From NCBI GenBank assembly GCA_023014485.1, contig JAJOZX010003305.1, positions 276,501 through 340,500 of the forward strand: a stretch of DNA of 64,000 bases, in the 5' to 3' direction. Positions 19,641 to 31,140 of this stretch are shown here, piece after piece; the stretch's first letter is position 1; each line of letters begins with the position of its first letter. A model generated the notes under the pieces. That model was not told where the DNA came from. It worked only from the letters and a program-made list of their open reading frames with translations, and did not search any database. The stretch comes from Bathynomus jamesi. Its lineage: Eukaryota; Arthropoda; Malacostraca; Isopoda; Cirolanidae. A program made the position numbers and the translations under genes.

Positions 19641-21404
19641 AAGCTTTATTCCCCTATAATTTCCACAATCCTGGATGTCCCCCTTCTCTTTGTAGATAGG
19701 TACGAGTGTACTATCCCCCCACTCCTCTGCATTTCCTCTTGTTCATATATCTTCTGCATCAGATCCCACAATGATCTATGCCCTCATCTCCCAAACAATT
19801 CCACGCCTCCACTGGTATCCCATCCGGTCCCAATGCCTTCCCCTTCTTCATTCCTTTCAACGCCACCTTCACCTCCTCCCTACTCACTCCTGAAGTTAAC
19901 CCTTGATTTGGGACACCATCTTCAAAAATAACCCTTGGGTTTTCCTCATTTAACAGATGTTCAAAATAACTCTTCCATCTATCCATGATTTTATCCTGAT
20001 CCTTTAAGACCACTCCAGCCCATCCTTTACCTGTTTAATTTGAGTAAAATCTTTACTCGCCTTATCCCTAGCCTTCGTTATTCTAAGGATCTTTCTCTCT
20101 CCCGCCGGTGTCTCCAACTCTTTATATACTTCATCCATCGCCTGCGCCTTGGCTCTTGCCACTCCCTTCTTCGCCTCCTTTTTCGCCTGCCTATAGCTTT
20201 CTCTATCCTCTTGTCTACCAGATGTGTCCCACTTCTTTTTAGCATCTTTCTTCCTTTTAATCACCTCCTGAACCTCTTCATTCCACCACCACGTCTCTTT
20301 ATCTTCAGGGGGTCTTCTACCTGATGTTTTGCCCAGTACTTCCTCACCAACTCTCAATATCACCCGGCTGTTCTCCTCCCACCATTCTTGTACACTCTCC
20401 AACGACCTTACTTCTTCCAAAACCTTCTCCTCAAATTTCCTTTTCTGGTCTTCTTTCTTCAGTCCCCACCACTTTATCCTAGGTGTCACCTGTTCTTGCC
20501 TTCTTTTCCTACCACTCTTAAACGACCAATCCATCACCAGGATTCTATGTTGCGCCGCCACGCTTTCCCCGTTTATGACTTTGCAGTTCTTAACTTCTTC
20601 CAAATGGGATCTCCTGCACATTAGAAAGTCTATCTGGCTTTCTCTTCCTCCGCTCCTATAGGTCACAAACTGGTTATCTTTTTTCTGGAAGAAGGTTGAC
20701 TATCACTAGATCAAACGCCATCGCGAAATCCACCACCCTTTCCCCTTCTTCATTTCTCTCTCCCACGCCCCAACCACCATGCACCCTCTCAATCACCTCT
20801 CTACTTCTTCCCACATGGCCATTCAGGTCTCCACCCCAAGATCACTTTTTCCCCCTCTGGTATCGCACCAAGTTCTTGATCCAACTGATTCCAAAACACT
20901 TCCTTTTCTACACCTTCACAGCCAGCTTGGGGGGCATACGCACTCACGATGTTCACCGTCATCTCGTCAAGGCCCAGCTTAACACTCATAACTCTATCGC
21001 TCCTTCTACTCACACTCACCAGGCTATCCTTCAGCACTTCTGACAGCACTATACCCACACCGTTTCTACCCTGTTCATTCGTTCCACTATAAAGCAACTT
21101 ATATCCCCCTCCAGCTCCCTTGCTTTATTTCCTCTCCACCTCGTCTCCTGCACACACAATACTCCCACACACGTCTCTCCATCAAATCCGCCACCTCCCT
21201 TCCTCTCCCAGTCATAGAGCCTACATTCAACGTCCCAACTCTAACCACTCGGACTAGCTTCTTTACCCGAGCCCGTCCTCGACTCGGCAGCCCTCGTCCA
21301 TTTCTCGCGGGAATCAGGCGAGGCCCCTGCGCGTCGCATACGGGGTACGCCCTGGCATTTTCCGAGGCTATATGAATTTGGCTCATCATTCTTGGTTTTG
21401 GCAA
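19641..21404 (-). pseudogene. RTE-like LINE: endonuclease domain and linker (broken)
   Basis: From 21404 the frame gives RVVRVGTLNVGSMTGRGREV, then (another frame, 21097) LYSGTNEQGRNGVGIVLSEV and VNIVSAYAPQAGCEGVEKEV with the endonuclease core, and then (20666) MTYRSGGRESQIDFLMCRRS. A Lys/Glu-rich linker runs to about 20000, followed by VSREEVKVALKGMKKGKALG and PDGIPVEAW, which starts the reverse transcriptase. Several frameshifts interrupt it. Confidence 0.82.
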
Positions 21405-21506
21405 AATCTTTCACGGCCGGATGCCCTTCCTGACGCCAACCCTCACCATTTATCAGGGCTTGGGACCGGCACTGAGTTGTGCTGGCTTGCACCCCCCAGT
21501 GTTTAT

Positions 21507-21843
21507 AAAAAGTTAATTTGCACTGGGACGCATTTTGGTATTCTCAAACCACGTGGATTTAAAGAGAGAAATACTTCCACGAAATATGCTGCGTTCTGCA
21601 CGTCCACTTTTTTTTTTTACGTAATTTCCGATAGCAGACGAAAGCTTTTTTATCAAGCCTGTACGACATAGGCTTACAACACTCTGGACACTTTCGACTA
21701 CGGGGGAGAACACCATGATTGCTGAATATTTCAATTGCTTCAGCATCATTATTCAGAACTTTTTGAATTAATTGCAAGTGCTGTAATTTGCACCCGTCAC
21801 ACACAGCCATGGCTTTGAAAGAACTGCGGTTTGAGAAGCGCAA
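21507..21843 (-). pseudogene. Merlin transposase, N-terminal part
   Basis: Begins with ATG at 21843. An N-terminal zinc-binding segment is visible: CDGCKLQHLQL and later CPECCKPMSYRLDKKAFVCY, followed by basic RKLRKKKKWTCRTQHI, as in Merlin transposases. Near 21580 the frame shifts, and the protein then reaches the LINE insertion at 21506. Confidence 0.8.
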
Positions 21844-21870
21844 CTATACCAGAGAAAAGATGTGTTAACC

Positions 21871-22580
21871 AGAGTTTCTCGGAAAATGTCAAAAAATCGT
21901 TAAAGTGAAAAAAATCGATATTTTCCCTTATTTTTTAAAAGCACAAGATCTAGTTTTTTTAAACTTCATCAAATCATATAGCTAATCTTGTGTGTTTTCA
22001 TGTGCTCTATTCATAATTGACCATCATTTCTTATGCAATCACTTCAAACTATGAAAATTTTTCAATTTAAATTTTTTGAAAAAATTCGTATTTCGAAGTG
22101 AAAGCACGGGAAATGATGAGGAAATATGAATAAAGCACACAAAAACACACAAGATCAACTAATTTTCTTTACTAAAATGAACCTAACCTAACCTAACCTT
22201 CACTAAAACGAACTAGTTTTTTTAAAATTTATCAAATCATATGTACTAACGACTAGTATGTTAGGTTATGTTCGTTTTAGTAAAGGTTAGGCTAACCTAA
22301 CCTTCACTAAAACGAACCTAACCTAACCTTCACTAAATCGACGGAAAAATAACTAACCTTTTATTGTGGCGGTAGATAAAGTTTCGCGATTTCTCGCAAA
22401 AAAATAATGCAGGATAGTCTTGTAGTCTTTGTTTTTTTTGTTACCAGCTCTCAAAACCAGTTTCTCGGAAAATGTCAAAATATCGTTAAAGTGAAAAAAA
22501 TCGATATCTCCCTTATTTTTTAAAAGCACAAGGTCTACAGTAGTTTTTTTTTAAATTCATCAAATCATATGCACTAACGA
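21871..22580. repeat. Internal direct repeats in the Merlin 5' region
   Basis: Two copies of an AT-rich block starting AGTTTCTCGGAAAATGTCAA lie at 21871 and 22459. Between them, 21984-22450 is a direct-orientation copy of the Merlin 3' noncoding region 17056-17490 (same TCTTGTGTGTTT... and GTGGCGGTAGATAAAGTTTC landmarks). The layout suggests that a piece of a second Merlin copy is nested in the 5' noncoding region. Confidence 0.7.
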
Positions 22581-22643
22581 CTGGTATGAATAAAAAATCT
22601 GAATTCGGAGGCCGTGCATCTCCTAAATATTGACCAACTAGAT

Positions 22644-22710
22644 TTGTAAGCATTTAGTTTAAGTATACAGTTGTTTTTGTACCACACCTATCAAAGGTGA
22701 AGCACGGATT
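22644..22710. other. Short spacer between Merlin and the next LINE
   Basis: Non-coding spacer; nothing recognised. Confidence 0.5.
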
Positions 22711-24187
22711 AGTTGTTGTTGTTGTTGTTTAGCCGATCAGCCCACCCTGATCGAGCAAGCCGGCGGCACGCAGGTAACCGATCGCCCTCTCCGGAGTGGA
22801 TCAGAGGTTCAGCGCACTAGTGATGTTATGTTGTGTTCTCTGTTGTGCTAGAGTGGTACAGTCTGTCATAATGTGTTCAATTGTTTGTGGTGTGTCCTGG
22901 CACAGGTGGCAGGTGTCGTCTGTGGAGTTGGCTAGTCTGTGTTTATATGTCCGTAAGTTGGGGTGATGGCCACATCGTAATCGTGCTAAGTTAACTCGAT
23001 CCGATCTGCTCAGGCTGATCTCTGACATGTTAATGGGTGGCGGCTTCGCACCTAGGACCGCATTCGGACCGAGTCGTGTTAGTGCTTTGTGGGTTAGGTG
23101 TGTGTGTGTGTGTGTTTTCTGTACTGTGTGATGTCTGTGGGGCGTGGTAAAGAGTGGAGTATTTGGTTATAATGTCTCTCTGGTGTTACCATAATGGTGC
23201 GAGGTGTCGGTGCATGATTGTACATGTAGTGGCAAGGGTGTTGTGGTTAGGTGTCGCTGCTGCCATGAATTGTGTTCCCCTCATGTCTAAATGTTCCCTA
23301 ACTTTCAGTATTTTTGTTTCTGTGTGCAGGTGTTCTATTGGTGTTGTTTGAGTGCATCCTGTAATGATACGAAGTGCGTTGTTTTGTATTGTCTGTAAGG
23401 TGTTTATGTGTGTTTGGGATAATGGGTGCCCAGCATGGGCTAGCATAGTCCATAACTGAGCGAATATATTGTTTGTATATGAGTGATGTTGTTTCCTGCA
23501 GGTGTCCAAAGATTGTGCCTGTTAGTACCCTAAGCGTGTTAAGTCTTGACGTACATTTAATTTTAATGTCCTGAATGTGGTTTGCAAAAGATAATGATGT
23601 GTTGTATGTGACCCCAAGTATTTTGGTCCTGTGAGTGTGTGGAATGTTAGTGTTGTTTAGTGTAAGCTGTGGAGTTATTTGGTGTTCTTTTGTATTGCTT
23701 GTAAGCAAGGTGATGGTTGATTTTGTGGGCGCTACTTTGAGTCTATTGTGTGTGAGCCAGTCTTGTATACTGTTTATGTATGTTTGTAGGTTATTTGTAG
23801 CGGTGTCGATGTTGTTGTGGGTGGATGTTAGAGTGATATCATCTGCATATGATGATAAGGTAAGCTTGTTATCTATGGGTGTTGGAATGTCATGCATGTA
23901 TAAGTTGAACAGTGTTGGTGAGAGAACAGAACCTTCAGGGACCCCGTTCGGAAAAAGCTTGTTTTTGGATGACTTGCCGTTAATTGTGACATGTGAGTAT
24001 CTTCCTGAAAGATAGTTGCTCAGCCATCTTTTAGTGTTATTGTGCATGTTTGTGTTGAGTATTTTGTTTATGAGAGGGAAGCGTGGGATAGCATCAAATG
24101 CTTTACTAATGTCTAGTTGGGGTAAAACTCTGAGACAAGTTATCTCTACAAATTTGATGATACTATCTGTCCATTCTCTTGCTTGAT
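22711..24187 (-). mobile_element. 5'-truncated LINE (Jockey/I group) with (CAA)n tail
   Basis: On the minus strand a reverse transcriptase fragment begins at about 24187 and ends in a (CAA)n tail at 22711-22730 (read as GTT repeats on the plus strand). A simple-repeat tail of this type is common in I- and Jockey-group elements. No target-site duplication was identified. Typical 5' truncation: it starts at reverse transcriptase motif A. Confidence 0.85.
22801..24187 (-). pseudogene. LINE reverse transcriptase and C-terminal Cys/His region
   Basis: From the 5' side: LDISKAFDAIPR (motif A), then GVPEGSVLSPTLFNLYMHDI (motif B), LSSYADDITLTST (YADD catalytic box), LKVAPTKSTITL and the thumb region ILGVTYNTSLSFANHI. 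A frameshift near 23330-23500 is followed by TILKVREHLDMRG-like sequence, and the end (23028-22801) has CHLCQDTPQTIEHIMTDC, the usual C-terminal Cys/His motif of such LINEs. At least two frameshifts make it a dead copy. Confidence 0.85.
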
Positions 24188-25652
24188 TGAAACTTTATTT
24201 TATTTTTTTGTTTTGTCTGTTCTTCCATCTCATATTTATTCACTTCAAGATCTTCAGAGAGGCAAAAAACACCAGCAGCAGTTTCTTCTTCAGTTCTTTT
24301 GTGATATACAGGGTCTCCCTCATTCAGTTCACACGAATGTTTTCCAAATTTGTCTCAGTCTTTCCAGCCTTCTCTAACACTAACCTACAACCTTTTGGGT
24401 CAAGCCCTTCAAAGTCTGGTTCGAACTCTCTGTTGAACATAGCTGTTTTCAGCCATTTTTAAGGGGTTTCTTCTTCACTTCCTTCCAACTTCGCGCTCAG
24501 TTGAAGGTGGTATGTCGTACATTATATGCCTTAATGTTGGCAAGTCTTCTTTATCCTTTGGTGTCCTCTTACTCATCATTATTGCCCTTCAGCACCACCA
24601 TGACTTCATCCACCATCTTTCTCCTATAAATTCTTTTGCAGTCTAGGATGATCCCGTGATCCATGGGCTGGATGAAGGATGTTGTGTTGGGTGAATGAAA
24701 AAGATACTTAATCCTCCCATCACGGCTGTAAAAAACATCTTCTGTAGGGTTAGCAGGAGCACTGTCTAATAGCAGAACTGCCTTTACTTTCCCCGGTGGC
24801 ACACGTAAGGTTTCTTTTTGAAACTTCCTTACATCAGGAAAAAATGCCTATAAACAAGTCAAAAATATTTCTTGGGTAAACCAGGTATTTTTCGATGCAA
24901 GCAGGTAGGCAGCCTATCTTTAGGATCATTAAGAACCCTAGGCTTTTGTGACTTCCACAATCACAGGTTTAAGGCGGGGCTGTTATCCACATTAGCATAC
25001 AGCAGTGCAGAAAGTATCTCTTTGTTGACTTTCTTTTCAGGAGGTGATTCCTGAGATCTTGTTGCCTGTTTTTTTCAGGTACAGCTTCCCAAAACAGGCC
25101 ACTCTCATCGCAGTTATAAATTTGATTGAATTCAAGACCAGTATGGTCTTTAGTAGCCCGTAGTTTATTTTTGAATGGCTCAACACTTTCTGCATCACCG
25201 CTAAGGGATTCGGAAGCGCCACAACCATCCAGAACTAGACACAAATCCCGGCAAATTTAAGTGAACTGCAAAACTTTCTACAAAAGACTACAGTTCTACA
25301 CCACAAACTAGCACACCTAAAGCTCTTTGCTATTTATACCACTTATACCACTTATTGTATACACTGCCTCATCTAATTTCACTTCTTCTTTCATAGTGGT
25401 GCGCTTTCTTTTGTCTATATTGGAAGAATCACTTATATCTTGCGCAAGCGCATTAGTTTTCAACCTTTTTTACAACCTTTTTACAGTTGCCTGACACAGT
25501 TTGCTTGGAGAATTTAAATCTTCTATTATCTGTTTCGGCGCACATCCACTTTCCAACTTTTCAGTAACTTTTATCTTATCTCTCAGGGTTAAACTGGCAT
25601 ATTTTCTCTTTTTCTCTAACTTCCCAGCACTTCCACGTTTTGTTGAAGCCAT
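24188..25652 (-). pseudogene. pogo/Tigger (jerky-like) transposase remnant
   Basis: The N-terminus at 25652 (MASTKRGSAGKLEKKRKYAS, then LTLRDKIKVTEKLESG) is a psq/CENP-B type helix-turn-helix. Later pieces are EFNQIYNCDESGLFWEAVPE (first catalytic Asp, near 25110), KAVLLLDSAPAN (second Asp, near 24780) and LFHSPNTTSFIQPMDHGIIL (end of the DDE core, near 24690). A tail near 24460-24400 reads EGLDPKGCRLVLEKA-like in another frame. Multiple frameshifts and an AT-rich end. Related in family, not necessarily in copy, to the tail at 16149-16420 and to the terminal sequence at 9593. Confidence 0.85.
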
Positions 25653-25828
25653 TCTTTCTTATGATTGCAAAAACATTACAATAAGGTACAAATTGCACAA
25701 GGCACACAATATAGCACAGGGTGCAAAATAAGGCACAGAAACACTTCCTCATAGCAAAAAACAAAGCGTGTGATTGAGAATGTGAAACCTTGGAATCATT
25801 TTTCTTTTTCCTTGTGGGTTTGCATCAT

Positions 25829-25844
25829 ATATATATATATATAT

Positions 25845-25876
<32 letters not shown>

Positions 25877-25880
25877 GTAT
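25829..25880. repeat. (TA)n/(CA)n microsatellite
   Basis: TA run followed by CACACACACA. Confidence 0.95.
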
Positions 25881-27231
25881 ATCAGGAAACTTCGAGAGAT
25901 CTACTTTTCAAAGCGCCCTGCGTACGTCATTTCAAATATTTTCAACTGAAATAAGGGACATATTAAGAATCCATCCAGAACGCTTGTATTTTTATATACA
26001 ACGATTTCGTGCAAAACATTATTTAATGCGAAACAATGGCATTAACTCCTCTTTTTTAATACGTTTTCCATGTATCATTTGGAAATCTTTCCTTGTGCCA
26101 GGAGAATGAAACACTTTACATCTCAAATAAGACTTAATAAAAAAAGTTTTGAAAACCCGTTTATGCAGTTATTTAAATATCAAAAAGGGCTTCTTGAACA
26201 TCTGAACGTGAGGCGCCATCTACTGACGGAAATGTCACTCAAGTCCCCTTTCAGTTAATTTTCATTTATAGGATGTTATTAGATGCAGTTTATTTATTAT
26301 ACGTTAACCTAGATCTAGGTGTTAACAGTAACTTAAGTTTTAGCATCATATTCCAAATAATTTGAAACTTTCTGACCCTCCTGACTGATTATACACAGGC
26401 CTGTGATGGCTTTGTTGTCCGAAATATTTCATCATTTATATAGTAATTTTTGCACGCTCATTCCGGAAATAATATTCATTTTTCGTCATCACGTACAGAT
26501 TTTTCACAAAATGTCATATTTCATATTACGTATTAAGTAATTTTAATTAAATTTTTATTAAAAACTACTGCCTATAAATACTTATAAATGCTTGGTTTCA
26601 CCAAGACATCAAAGAAATGAAGAAGAGATATCAGGGAAGGTGGGACATCAGCATGATGGCTGATTACTGCTGGATGTTGAAAAGGGATACTCCAGAATTA
26701 TTACATAAAAGAAAAGGAACAGCGCGTACATTCGAGACTAAAAGGCATAGATCTCACATGAAAACTCAGGAGAAATAAAGATGAATATGTAATTGACGTT
26801 AATAGACTTCTTTCTTTTTAAAGTTGTTTGCATTTGTAATTAGTATAACAAAGAGAAATAAGTACCTAATGTAAATTGAAATGAATAATATTTATTTATG
26901 TTGTTTTTCTCTTTCAGTTTGCAGAAAATCCTTACGTGATAGAAAAAAATGGACACCTTATTCGAAATGAGCGTAGTTGAATTATATAAAATCAGTTATT
27001 AGTAAGAAAACAACTCTTACAAAGTTCTCATTCGCAGGCCCGTGTTATTATGCACTCGGCCACAGGACATGTCAACAGAAGAAAAACAAAGTTTTTGTAT
27101 ACTCTTTCCGATTTTTTCTTCACTTTTACGCTGATACTGGCATTGCTTTTCTATATATATAGGGTATATCTTAAAATAGTAGAGTGGCCCAATTATCATC
27201 TTTTAACAAATAGTTAAGGATCTACATTTGA

Positions 27232-27274
<43 letters not shown>

Positions 27275-28372
27275 GTTATAAAGATGTGCTCAATACAGTC
27301 TAATGGAACGAATTCAAAACTCAGATAATCCAATTGTTCAAGATATTCATCAGTCCTGCTTTATGTCTTCTAGACTTAGAACTTCTTGGTATGAAAGCGT
27401 TTGTCTTTAACTCCACAACACCAACATTGGAATTTTCTTTACATGTATTTTATATTTTTATTTTTAGTATTAGCTTTGTGGAGTTTTTATTATTAATTTT
27501 AATATTAATTGTTTAATTACGTGTCTCTAATTTTTTAGTTTTTAAACGTGATTTAATTAGTCTTATCGTTCATTACCTTGATGGATATTGTACTTTTTAT
27601 GGAATTTATCTCCAACCAATAAAGGTTATCATTATCATTAGTATTATCATTGTATACAAATTTAATTACAAGTTTTAGCCGCTATGTAGTAATTGTATTT
27701 TTTAATTGCTTTGAATGAGTAAAAAGGCATTGCATAACTTGTGTTTCTCTTTCTCCTAATAAAGCTTCCACTGAATATATATTACTAAAGAAATTAAAAG
27801 AAAATGTTTTCAGTGATGTGAGGAAGCCTTGAAAGAAGCCTTTTAAGTAACTTAGCAAATGCTATATAAAGTTGTAAGGAAACCTCGCTTGAAACTAGTT
27901 AGTTAGATCCTACAAAGGCATTTTCCTTATAGTTAAAAGACCTTTCTTTGAGAAACATTATTTAAGGTTGCTTAAAACCATTTAAAAACGGTGTTTTAAC
28001 GCTCTGATTTATAGGATTTGTTTGGAACTCGTCCATTAAACTAGAAAGCCTTTCCCTGCTCCGCTTAAAAGCCTTTTCGTTGTGAAACATATTTTATGAA
28101 TTCTTAAAACTATGTAAAACGGTTGTCATTTCCTTTTTCTCGAAAAACAATTTCGTAATTAACTCTTTTATTGCGTACAATAAAATCTCTGTTTAATGCT
28201 CATGTAGACCATAATTTATTCATTCATTAACGCCAAAATACTGTAAGTAATGTTTCACCTAACGGCTAAAAAAGAGCTTTTAAAGGGGTTTAAGTCGGAT
28301 AAAATGTTTTTTAAGTAGCGAGTTCTTTAAGGGTTGTCAAGTGCAAAAACGTTTTTCGGTACATACAGGGTA
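25881..28372. other. AT-rich stretch without recognised genes
   Basis: About 2.5 kb with no protein motif I can identify. It contains an (AAT)n microsatellite at 27233-27272. Open frames at 26070, 26977 and 27334 are short and low in complexity. Confidence 0.55.
27233..27272. repeat. (AAT)n microsatellite
   Basis: About 13 AAT units. Confidence 0.95.
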
Positions 28373-28560
28373 CAGGGTGTCCAAAAAGTTTGAAAATATA
28401 GTAACTGTTTTCAATATACAGGGTGGCGCAAAAGTCGCGCATCATAGGAATTTTCAGTGTGGATTATATTATTTTTTTTCTTTTAGGTAGGGAATGGCTG
28501 CGAAATTAACAATAGACGAGAAGGTGAGCTTGGTTTTAATGTATGGAATACCAAGTACAA
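28373..28560 (+). mobile_element. Two mariner-type ends and the first codons of a transposase
   Basis: CAGGGTGTCCAAAAAGTTTG at 28373 and CAGGGTGGCGCAAAAGTCGC at 28419, each after TA, are two different mariner-type terminal repeats. From an ATG at 28494 the sequence reads AAKLTIDEKVSLVLMYG, the start of a mariner-type transposase, and then enters the palindrome at 28562. The rest of the transposase is missing. Confidence 0.7.
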
Positions 28561-28561
28561 C

Positions 28562-28611
28562 AAATCGATGAATCGGTACAGAATTTAAATTCTGTACCGA
28601 TTCATCGATTT
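28562..28611. repeat. Perfect 50-bp palindrome
   Basis: AAATCGATGAATCGGTACAG (and five further bases) is followed immediately by its exact reverse complement with no spacer. It sits where a mariner reading frame breaks off. Confidence 0.95.
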
Positions 28612-29360
28612 TGAACAATCGCAAAATGATCCCTATATGCGGCTGATCTACGTAACTGACATTTGGTTAAATCATCAGAAATTATTGTATATATTATATA
28701 AGTATAACTGGGATAAGTATATTTAAGCGATCCTTTTATTGTTTTATTTTTTATTAAAAATTATAAATTGTTTAACATTAAACATTATTAAATTTTCAGT
28801 ATTCTGTTGACATTTGTAATAAATTTCAAAATAATTATTAATTGGAGCACTGCTACTTTCGCCATCTCGTCGCGGAACTAGAATAGCTTACCTGAAAGCA
28901 AAATGATTAACAATAGTGAGGATGTTCCATTTTTAGATAGAAAAATACCACCTTTATTACATTAAAAGATTAATCAAGATTAAAAGATTTTAAAAATGGA
29001 AGTAAAAAATTAAAATAAAGATAAGTATGAAAGGGGCAAGTTAATACTAATTCCTAAATAATCTGATGGTTAAAAAATATTTGGTAACAAAAAAGGTAAT
29101 TATGGAAGGTGAACGAATCGCGTGAACAAATATAAAATTCTCTTTGCAAATGTGGATGATTAACATCAGTTAGAAAATATAATCCGCGTATCCAGATTTT
29201 AAGGATTCAGATAACCGGCAAAAAAAACAAAAAGTAATAAATAAGATAGCATTTGGATCGGGAAAATGAAAATTGATTCATATAAACGGCTGGTCCTTAT
29301 ATCCTGATCCTTATTAAGAGATTTCACGGATTTCAACGCCTATATATATACATATATATT
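28612..29360. other. AT-rich stretch, nothing recognised
   Basis: No motif, ORF or repeat assigned. Confidence 0.5.
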
Positions 29361-29775
29361 AGTGGTGGACCGGATGTCAGTTTTTCAACATCTGCGGATA
29401 AGGATAAGGATTTTTAATTTCAATATCCGCAGATGCGGATGAGGATATGAATTAAAATTAATATTAATGTTTTCATTATGATAAAAATAATAACTTTCTC
29501 AAGAGTTTCAGCCACAGAAAATTCAATGAAACAAGTTTCATTCAATTTTCTGTGTTACCAGGTATTTATATTTTCAGGTTATATATTTGTTTGTTCATTA
29601 ATAATTAATACTTTACATGAAATGTGCATGATTGGGCCTTATAAGCTACTTTATAAGCTAATTTAATTGTAAATTGTATAATTTATTAGAGGTAATATCT
29701 CCATAACATCCGCAGTCAGAAGTGCGGATGTGGATGTTAAAAATGATGCGGATGCGGATATCCGGTCCACCACCA
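29361..29775. mobile_element. hAT-type MITE
   Basis: Ends AGTGGTGGACCGGAT at 29361 and its complement ATCCGGTCCACCACC ending at 29775, followed by inner repeats of GCGGAT/ATCCGC (CATCTGCGGATA, CATCCGCAG and so on). About 415 bp, AT-rich middle, no coding sequence. Terminal and subterminal GCGGATATCC-type motifs are usual in arthropod hAT-derived MITEs. The TA-rich flanks do not allow a reliable 8-bp duplication. Confidence 0.75.
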
Positions 29776-31140
29776 ATATATATATAATATATATATTTTT
29801 TTTTTCCTCGGAAATCTAAGTCGAAAAATGGAAGTAATAACCAGAACGATCTTCACAATCAGGATTTAATGAAAACGTTTCGGGAAAGTATTGCATCATC
29901 ACTAACTTTCAATACAACTGAAATGTAGATTTTAAAACAAATTTATTATTAAAAATTTTAACTAAAATTTAAAACAATAAATCTTTAAAAACACTGAATA
30001 CTAAACTAAAGGTACATTAATTAAAAGCTACACTTAAATAAATTAGAAAAATATGAACCTGAATTACAAAATATTCCGAGGTTAGTTGGACTTATTTCAT
30101 TGAGGTGAGGTTTCAGTTTTGAAGTGTAAATATATGACGTAATTTCTCAATATATTCTCGATTAATAAAGGGATTTGGTTTGTATAGTAATTGATTCATT
30201 ATAAAGACTCGGTAGAAAGAGTAGGGTTCCCTTAGTTTAATTTACTTAGAATGCGCCATTATAATTCACACAACTAAATAAATAAACATCTGACGGGGCT
30301 TTTCCGAAATTTGGACTATTTCCGATTTTTGTTTAAATAAAATATTTAATGTAGATTTTTACGCTGATTTAAAAAATGTAAGTCTTTTTTTGGAGAAATG
30401 AGCGATTCAAAAGTTATGTTTGTTATTAAGCTCCTAGAATTCTTCCTCAGTAATAAAAAAAATATTTAAAATAACTTTGAAACTTCTCTTTTCTTATTTG
30501 ATTCATAAACGATCTGTGATGTACGAGTATTATAATTTCACTGTTTCCATACCGGTGACTTAAGTAAAGTGATTTACTTTTTTTTACAACCTGTTTCATA
30601 CCCCGATTGTGATTTGTGTGGGTCGAGTAATGACAGTGAGGATTGTCAGTTGCATTGTATAAAGGAATTTTATACAATTTTATAACAAACTCTTGAGGAT
30701 TAGTGTTGGGACAGTCGATGCCGTAATCACACGGAGCTGATCTTCAGTGTAGCTGTATCATTCCCATAGTAGTGGTTATCTTTCTTAATTGTGTTGGTGA
30801 TCATCGGATCTGTGATTATAAAAAGTTGGGTCTAAAGGCGGAACAAGGCCTTGGTTTGCCTTAGGTACCACAGTAAAGTTCTTCCACGTATGTCGTTAGA
30901 CCTAAGAAACCCGGTATAAGAACCAGTAATTTCACCATAAGTCGAACATTAGTGGCGTTTGTTTTATTTGCAGTACAAGGGTAAAAAATTCAACAGAGTA
31001 ATAGCGTTGCCCCGATAAAAATCATCTATATGAATTAATAAAAGTAAGGGTTCACGGATGTGGAACCTCACTTTCCAATACACTATATTCTGATGAAATA
31101 CCTTTTACTTAACTCAGTGATGATAATTAGAAATGTAATT
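29776..31140. other. AT-rich stretch with a possible Penelope-type end
   Basis: No gene is assigned. The segment 29815-29945 (with AACGTTTCGGGAAAGTATTG) resembles the end region of the Penelope-like element at 41392-43708 (ACGTTTCGGAGAAATTCAAG), so a decayed relative may lie here. A minus-strand frame at 30447-30677 looks coding-like but matches nothing I know. Confidence 0.4.

Larger units (their letters stand above)
17967..21499 (-). mobile_element. RTE-like LINE inserted in the Merlin transposase
   Basis: A non-LTR retrotransposon of about 3.5 kb on the minus strand, with endonuclease, reverse transcriptase and C-terminal region in order. It is bounded by TGTTTAT at 17960-17966 and 21500-21506, a likely 7-bp target-site duplication; removing the LINE and one duplicate rejoins the Merlin transposase. 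The low-complexity end GAAAGAAGAAGATAAA at the left is the 3' tail. The reading frame has many breaks and two internal tandem duplications. The endonuclease style (VGTLNVGSMTGRGREV) matches RTE-like elements often annotated as craniofacial development protein 2; clade assignment is tentative. Confidence 0.85.
17008..22635 (-). mobile_element. Merlin-like transposon split by a LINE insertion
   Basis: The ends are inverted repeats containing the block GGAGATGCACGGCCTCCGAA, starting GGTCAACATTTAG at 17008 and ending CTAAATATTGACC at 22635. Flanks AACTATAT (17000-17007) and AACTAGAT (22636-22643) match at seven of eight bases, as expected for the 8-9 bp duplication of Merlin elements. The transposase is on the minus strand in two parts, 21843-21507 and 17956-17564, separated by an RTE-like LINE. 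The 5' side also contains a second, direct-orientation copy of the 3' noncoding region (see findings). Short TTAGG-type tracts lie inside it. Confidence 0.85.

Noticed and set aside
27233..27272. CRISPR-like or satellite array
   Set aside because: A simple (AAT)n microsatellite without spacers; nothing in the window resembles a CRISPR array.
30447..30677. Possible conserved host exon on the minus strand
   Set aside because: The frame looks coding-like but I recognise no family or splice context, so I do not call a gene.
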